Assembly (NCBI RefSeq): GCF_027172205.1 | Contig: NC_070614.1 | Coordinates: forward strand, 30,256,501 to 30,320,500 | Origin: Podarcis raffonei | Taxonomy: Eukaryota > Chordata > Lepidosauria > Squamata > Lacertidae | Direction of reading: 5' to 3' | DNA: 64,000 nucleotides | Shown here: one piece after another, positions 58,308 to 64,000 of the stretch | Layout: each line of letters opens with the position of its first letter | Position numbering within the stretch: the first letter of the stretch is position 1 | Notes under the pieces: generated by a model | Seen by the model: only the letters and a program-made list of their open reading frames with translations | What the model was told of the DNA's origin: nothing | The model's database searches: none | Program-made: the position numbers and the translations under genes

Positions 58308-58411
58308 CGGAGCCATGCTTAAGGAGCTCCGTCACAGACAGAGGTTTGTGGACTTAGCCAAACTCTGAGGGACTAGGACTTTATGCACAAGCAGCTCATC
58401 ATCCCATCACA
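58004..58411 (+). repeat. 3' LTR of the Ty3/Gypsy element
   Basis: 408 bp, same length and ends as the 5' LTR. The pol frame terminates within it. Confidence 0.97.
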
Positions 58412-58948
58412 CTGCCCATTATACATATCTAATGAACAGTTGAATGCCTGTTCCCAAAAGTCCTGGATAAAACCATCTCCTTGGGACCATGAAGGTCTTA
58501 GCATCTGAAGGAACTTTTGGAATCCCAATGGTTGATTTGAATGAACCGTGATGGATATGGAACCATGGAAGGCTTGTAGATCCCAAATCTTTTGAATAGA
58601 GTGTGATGCAAAATCCCAGTGGGATGTAATAATCCACACTTTACCTAGAGGGGGCAAGTCCACGAAGGGTGCTAGAAACAACATCATTATTAGAACTTGT
58701 AATATTCCACACTTTACCCAGAGGGGGCAAGTTCATCAAGGGTATTAATAAAATTAGTGTTCTTAGAACTTGAAAGGATGGAGGTTCCCCATATACAAAG
58801 AATACATTGGCTTTTGTTTCAAACATAATGAGATAGGTATCCATGTTCTTTAAAAACATATCTAGCATCTCATCCATATAACTCCATTTTGGAATGTTTA
58901 CTATGAAGTCATAACAGATGCCATTCTGGGTAAGCATTGGCACTATTG
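58412..58948 (-). pseudogene. V2R pseudogene B, exon 3, 5' portion, truncated
   Basis: Minus-strand V2R exon 3 sequence from [20 protein letters not shown] to WEQAFNCS. It contains a tandem duplication of about 73-75 bp (two copies of the NLPPLGKVW / DLPPLGKVW segment, about 58633-58780) that breaks the frame. The exon stops at 58948, losing its first 60 or so codons, and joins 7TM-exon sequence of the opposite strand. Confidence 0.93.
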
Positions 58949-58950
58949 CA

Positions 58951-59408
58951 TTTTCTGCTCCTGTATTCAGGCTTCCTTTGGCACTCTTTGGTTAAGTACA
59001 TCCCCTCCATTCCCAGATACGGATATGCACTCGCTGCATGGGGAAATCATACTTGAATGTAATGAGGGTTCAGTGGCCATGTTTTATGGTGTCTTAGTCT
59101 ATATGGGTTTGTTGGCCATTGTCAGCTTCATCTTGGCTTTCCTTGCCAGGAAGCTACCTGACAGTTTCAATGAGGCCAAATTTATCACTTTCAGCTTGCT
59201 GGTGTTTTGTAGTGTTTGGTTGTCCTTTGTTTCTACTTATCTGAGCACCAAAGGAAAATACATGGTAGCTGTGGAGATCTTTTCCATTTTGTCCTCTGGT
59301 GCTGGATTACTGGGTTGCATCTTTTCCCCTAAATGCTACATTATTATATTCAGACCTGAGCTGAACACCAGGGAACAACTAATCGGCAAAAAAATTAAAA
59401 GAACATGA
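58951..59408 (+). pseudogene. V2R pseudogene B, 3' half of 7TM exon
   Basis: Plus-strand sequence matching the second half of the 7TM exon from FCSCIQA onward (TM4-TM7), including [20 protein letters not shown] and [16 protein letters not shown], ending in TGA at 59408. The first half of the exon is missing. The stretch is still open, showing recent loss. Confidence 0.94.
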
Positions 59409-60328
59409 GTGCATATTTTGGGATTTTTTTCTGCTCGTGTATGTAGTTCATTTGAAATGCTGGTGTGAGGGATTTTATAAGAAATTGGTGATGTCTACTT
59501 GCTTGAGCAAACATCTGTCCTTAAATTCTTATATGCATTCCATTTCAACTTGGTTCTCATTTTGGTCGGTTGAAACAATTCCTGTTTAACTGGTCAGTGG
59601 AATCCTAACTAGAATGAGGGCACAATTATCAACTCTGATGATTCCTCCTTGTGCGGGTCCCAAGCATTTAAATGGTTTATAACAAATATTTTTAAAAATG
59701 TGTTTGTATGTGTATCCACATACACATGATCAGTGCTGGCATTATTCGCCCAAATGACTTAAGTACAAAACCAATGATACGATATAGCCGCATGTAATTA
59801 TAATTTATAATTATAATGTAATTATCAATGTCATCTGAACACCAATCATTAAAATGTACAGTAAACATATTTTTTAAAACAGAATATTAATCAAAATAGT
59901 TATACCAACATTTTATACTGGAGGGGAGGAACTGGGAGAAGCAAAATATAGCAACTTTAAGAGATTCCTGTGTTTTCTTGCTTCCTCATATTCTTGGCAT
60001 AGAATTAGCAACTTCATATCTACTGGAAAGGGCCATCCTCCAAAAAGCATAACAATAAAAAGGTGTTAAAGAGCTCAGGGAAGCCCCCATCCCATATTGG
60101 TTTTTTAATGAACCAAACTAAAAAAGTTAAATGAAGCTTTTAACTACCAGCAAAATCACCCTGAATCACTTCCATTCACATTATAATTCACTGACCCCTT
60201 ATATAATTTGAATATTGAAGTCCCCTTTAGAGTGCCCAGAGCACAACCCCTTTTGTCCTCTAGGGACTGCCATAGGAGGTGGAAGGGCAGTCTTTGAGTA
60301 GAGTTCTGGGGATTTTCTGAGGAATCTT
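59409..60328. other. V2R downstream flank
   Basis: No gene. Matches the 3' flank of the intact V2R (45996-46750), including GAGTAGAGTTCTGGGGATTT near 60295. Confidence 0.6.
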
Positions 60329-60460
60329 AGAATTGTAGAGCTGGAATGGACCACACCACAAGGGTTATTTAGTCCAATCTCCTACAATGCAGGAATCGTT
60401 TGCCCAACATGGGGCTCAAACCAATGAGATTAAGTCTCATGCTTTACGTGCCAAGGCCCT
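60329..60460 (-). mobile_element. tRNA-Lys-derived SINE with CR1-like tail
   Basis: On the minus strand it reads AGCATGAGACTTAATCTCA then GGTTTGAGCCCCATGTTGGGC, the 3' two thirds of a tRNA-Lys (CTT)-like gene with its B box. This is followed by a tail ending CCATTCCAGCTCTACAATTC, like a CR1 3' end. The structure parallels the reptile tRNA-Lys/CR1 SINEs known from turtles. Not a functional tRNA gene: the 5' part is absent and the anticodon arm is diverged. Confidence 0.8.
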
Positions 60461-60496
60461 GTGTCCTGTAGTTCCCAATCGTTTAATAAACCCTGT

Positions 60497-60620
60497 TTAG
60501 GGAAGTTTTTAATGGCTGATGTTTTAATCTATTTTTAATCTTTTGTTGGAAGCCGCCCAGAGTGTCTGAGGAAACCCAACCATATGGGCGGGGTATAAAT
60601 AATAAGTCGTTGTTGTTGTT
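60497..60620 (+). mobile_element. Non-LTR retrotransposon 3' end
   Basis: GGGAAGTTTTTAATGGCTGA ... GGAAGCCGCCCAGAGTG ... GGGCGGGGTATAAATAATAA and a GTT-rich tail. Same family as 12018-12165 and 2980-3090. Confidence 0.75.
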
Positions 60621-61037
60621 AATACAGAGACACATGTATTTAGGTTAAGGGACTAAAACAGGCAACAACTTTATTGGTTACAGATGTGAGCGGTTTGGCC
60701 TAAGCATTTGCTGAAGCCCAACTATATCTTGACTCCCGCCCATCTGCACGGAGTCAAACTAAGGGTAAACCACCAGAAGAGGGAGCCCTATGACTTACCG
60801 TATTGGCCCAAATATAAGCCGCAGTCCCCCCCCCAAAAAAAATTCTGACCATGAAAATTTTAAGTGTGACTTAAATTCACGACGTTATAAAAATTGGTTT
60901 TTACAATATCGCTGCTGGAACAGTCATATGGTAAAACGAAACCAAAAAATGTTTTATTGCCAATTTGTGAGCTTGAGACTGTTGTGCAATTAATTCTAAT
61001 GTCATTCATGGCTTTCACCTTATTTTACAGTGCAGTA

Positions 61038-61737
61038 CAGTGGAACCTTGGAAGCCAAACATCTCGGAAGCCGAAACTTTTGGCTCCCAAACTCTAACAA
61101 CCCGGAAGCAACTGATTCCATTTCCAAATGTTTCTCTTTTTTCTCAATGTGCCTTGCCACACTAACCATTTCAGTTTTAATTATGGGGCAGGGGCAGGTG
61201 TGTGTCAGATGGCATCTCCTCTCAATCTTCCTTCCATGCCACCATAGGTTCTTTTTGGACATAAGTTCCCACAATCCCACAAACCTGGATCACTTCCTCC
61301 CTCCATCTTCCTTATGGATGGAGCAGGAGTACAAAAGCCTGGCTAGGAATTAAAGAGGGAGGCTCCCAGATTTTGGAAGTGGAATTTGCCCCATCTCATT
61401 CCATGGAGCTGTCTGGAGGCACACCCTTCCTACCCCTACCTGCCATCAATGACTCGTCCCCTCACAAGTTTGGATGAGCCTGGATCCCAGTCATTTCCAC
61501 TGCCTACAATAGATTTGGGGGCAAGCAGAACCACCCCTCCTCAGCCTCCCCTCCTCCCATTTGCCTTTGCTGGGCCATATATACACAAGGAGAGGTGCAC
61601 TCTCTCCCTTTTCCCTTGGGTCATGTGTCTCTTTTTTCTCAATGGGGCTTGCCGACCATTGAGCCTTGGTTGTTGAATGTTTCAGAAGCAGAAAGGGCTC
61701 CTGGAACACATTAAGTTCGACAACCAAGGTAACAGGG
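61038..61737. mobile_element. TA-target MITE (Tigger/pogo-like), copy 6
   Basis: About 700 bp with inverted ends CAGTGGAACCTTGGAAGCC and the reverse complement of CAACCAAGGTAACAGGG, flanked by TA. More diverged than the other copies. Interior 61100-61700 has no transposase frame. Confidence 0.6.
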
Positions 61738-61739
61738 TA

Positions 61740-62149
61740 TTGAATTTTATTTGCTTTTACGGTGCTACGAACAGGTGTTTAACCCACTGGCGGGTCCTCT
61801 GTAGTACTTTGCGGGGCCTCTGTAGTACCCATAGGATTTTCTTCTACATTTGCCATTTAAGGGTGTGAGTGCCTGTGGAATTTCAAGAGAGTGGTTTATA
61901 TTCGGGTATTGTCCTTTTTTCCCCTTGAAATTTAAAGGTGAGGCTTTTTCGTGGGTGATTTAAAAGGACAAAACCAATTTAAAAGCTCTGGGAAGAGCTC
62001 TGGGAAATGCACAACCAAAAGTGAATTTTAAAATAATAAAAGTCATGAAATGGAGATTTGATCTTTCAGTAAAATGACCCTCACTTACTTCAATTCACAT
62101 AATAATTCAATGACAGTTCCTATAATATAAGCACTACTCAAAATTTACT
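61740..62149. other. Intergenic DNA, nothing firm
   Basis: Around 61975-62140 the sequence returns to V2R-unit flank (AAAGCTCTGGGAAGAGCTCT also at 46510). No gene. Confidence 0.4.
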
Positions 62150-63958
62150 TTGGGGGTTTCCAAAGAGCACAGTCCCATTTGTCTTTTAGGGACTGCCATA
62201 TGAGGTGGAGGGGCTTTCTTTGAGTAGAGTTCTAGGGATTTTCTGAGGAGAGTTGTTTGAAGTAATTCAGAGAGGAAAGACCCCAAAGCCCTCAAGGTAT
62301 GTAAAAAAAATGTACCAGAGCAGGACTCTATATCAACTGGAATGGCTCTTGTTGGTTTCTTCCCTCTCCTCCCTGACATGTGAAGGGGGACAGTAGCCAT
62401 TGTGGGTGCAAGGAGTTGCTAGAGAGGAGGAACACACAAACACCAAGCCTGGCAACCTGGAGTTGCAGTGGTCGATTATGAGAAGCAATTTTTTTTTTAG
62501 TTGGGAGATAAAAATGCAGCTGGGAGATAAAATGACACTCAAGGTTGAGGAATGCTATCCAGAGACAGGAGGAATAGACCAGCCAGGAGAAGGAATAAGA
62601 GGATCAGACTTGGATATTGACCAAACAAAAAGAGGGAGAAAGGTGGGGGCAGAAGAGAGGATAGGTAATTGAAATTATGCCAATGAGAGAGGAGAAGAGG
62701 GTTGCAGTGAAGTAACTGTAAAGGTAAAGAGAGAGTTAGGCCTGCCTTGAAGGCTAAACAAGTTGATCTGTGAGGAGAGAACTCAACAGGACTGGGTTTT
62801 CACCTTCTCCCAGTGGTGAGGCAAGGGAACAGCAACAAACACTGTTGTCATTCGTATGTTGGCTATATGCTAGACGAGAGCACAGAACTGTAGTCTAAAA
62901 TTCTGGGTGGGGGTGGGTGGTTACAGGAATACTTTACATATATCCAGTGCCAGTTTTGTAAGCTTCCACCAATTATGGGGTGCTAAGTAAGGTTGGGAGG
63001 GAGAAGGCATATGTGGAAAGGAGTCATGAGTATGTTGCTGGAACTCAGCTCTATTCCACTGTTACATCAGAGTCAGCAGTTGCCAGTCAGACCCCAAAAA
63101 GATATCTGGCTCCAGTGGTGGGCTGACTGAAGGCCAAATATCAGAAGTTAAATGCTGGTAGGGCAGAGGCACAGTGGTTTGTCAGTTCCCAAGTTTAGAG
63201 GTTGGGAGATTTGCCTGTTTTGGATGGAGTTGTACTCCCTTTGAAGGAACAGGTACAAAGTCTAGGGATGTTGTGGATCCTTCTCTTTAATGGGAAGCCC
63301 AAGTGATGTAAGCAACAAGGAGACCTTCATTTGGCAAACTGGATATAACTATTCCAGTAGCCTAGATACTGTGATCTGTGCATTGGCAACCTCAAAATTA
63401 AATTCCTGTAATATAACTTCTGTGGACCTTCCCTGCCCACAGGGAGCAGAACAAAGGATCATAGGCAGCTAAGATGATAAACGAGCTTGGCTTAAAATGT
63501 AGCAGAACCTCTGCTCCTCACTAGCCTGAGTCAAAAGACATGAAACATATTTTTTCAGGGCCCTGAAATTCATATTACACAACCTACTCCCAGCCACTTT
63601 GGCCAGGAAACAGATACCACCAACCGGCCTTATGCTAAAATTATGAACATTTTAAGTACTGCATTGATAAAGAATCTTACTAATAATTTAATTAGTATCA
63701 GTAAAATTACTGATAGTATCAGTAAAATAACTATCAGTAAAATTAAATGGGGCAAACAATATTTGGGAATGAACTGTTGAGAGAACTATGTCCATCAAGA
63801 CAACAAGTTGTGACTCTCACTTTCCCCAGACATGGCTTTCCAGTTATCCCAAATATAAATGACCCATGTATGAAGCTGAACCTAGTACTGGTCAGATATG
63901 GATCTACCAGCTGTACAAGACTAGCTACTTATTGTCCCTACTTATTATCCCTCTGGCA
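62150..63958 (+). repeat. V2R-unit upstream block (copy 2), next gene beyond edge
   Basis: Collinear with 30230-32660, without its MITE (31045) and hAT (31868) insertions. From 63640 it continues into the block that precedes exon 1 in the two other units (46958-47220). Another V2R exon 1 is therefore expected roughly 1-2 kb past the window. No coding exon lies inside. Confidence 0.75.
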
Positions 63959-63959
63959 A

Positions 63960-63993
<34 letters not shown>
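63959..63993. repeat. (ATA)n microsatellite
   Basis: About 12 AAT/ATA units, degrading to AAGAAGAA at the window end. Confidence 0.95.
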
Positions 63994-63994
<1 letters not shown>

Positions 63995-64000
63995 GAAGAA

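Larger units (their letters stand above)
52921..58411 (+). mobile_element. Ty3/Gypsy chromodomain LTR retrotransposon, nearly complete
   Basis: 5491 bp with two 408-bp LTRs (TGTCAGG...ATCACA) and a perfect 5-bp target duplication CTGCC (52916-52920, 58412-58416). Parts: gag region with a CCHC zinc knuckle, then pol with protease, reverse transcriptase, RNase H, integrase and chromodomain; no envelope seen. The domain order and chromodomain place it among vertebrate chromovirus-like Metaviridae. The LTRs differ at about four of 408 positions (about 1%), so it is young. Pol is open over its full length; gag looks broken about once. It sits inside exon 3 of a V2R pseudogene. Confidence 0.97.

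Noticed and set aside
60395-60460. A tRNA-Lys gene
   Set aside because: Only the 3' part is present, it is diverged, and it is joined to a CR1-like tail, so it is a SINE.
1-64000. A CRISPR array, toxin system, operon or other prokaryote-type system
   Set aside because: No array or compact gene clusters; the repeats and spliced genes are those of a vertebrate nuclear genome.

Overview
This window is vertebrate nuclear DNA from a squamate reptile, most likely a lizard. The evidence is the gene content (olfactory receptor and vomeronasal type-2 receptor genes with spliced eukaryotic structure) and the repeats: Sauria-type tRNA SINEs, CR1 and L1 LINE pieces, a tRNA-Lys/CR1-tailed SINE, hAT and TA-target MITEs, and Ty3/Gypsy LTR elements. 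I cannot fix the species from sequence alone.

Left part (about 1-28 kb): five single-coding-exon class II odorant receptor genes, all on the minus strand, at 4906-5844, 10411-11381, 14660-15598, 21804-22742 and 27017-27949. By recall they are closest to the OR12D group. Four duplicated blocks (about 2.0, 7.7, 13.5 and 23.7 kb) look like OR promoters: an EBF-like half site and a homeodomain-type site, then TTTAAATA, then a short first exon with a splice donor. Three of them sit 1-2 kb upstream of an OR in the window, and the leftmost should serve a gene beyond the left edge. The second OR has lost the usual ATG, but the predicted splice from its upstream exon recreates one in frame. Intergenic DNA holds four solo LTRs, hAT MITEs and LINE/SINE fragments.

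Right part (about 30-64 kb): a tandem vomeronasal type-2 receptor (V2R, class C GPCR) cluster. It starts with a deletion relic (only the 7TM exon, 32982-34246, carrying a SINE). Next is one complete six-exon V2R gene on the plus strand (35903-45995, predicted 873 aa, all splice sites and phases consistent). Third is a rearranged V2R pseudogene (48700-59408): its middle exons lie in an inverted block (about 50.03-58.95 kb), and exon 3 inside that block holds a young, nearly complete Ty3/Gypsy chromodomain element (52921-58411). From about 62 kb the upstream sequence of yet another V2R unit begins and runs off the right edge.

Both receptor families are chemosensory, and the window shows birth-and-death evolution of tandem genes, with many insertions datable because a paralogous copy still shows the empty site. 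I saw no CRISPR, operon, tRNA or rRNA gene, and no convincing unknown protein-coding gene. The most notable signals are the OR promoter/first-exon module, the splice-made start codon, the inverted V2R pseudogene and the foldback-rich MITE at 48995-49825.
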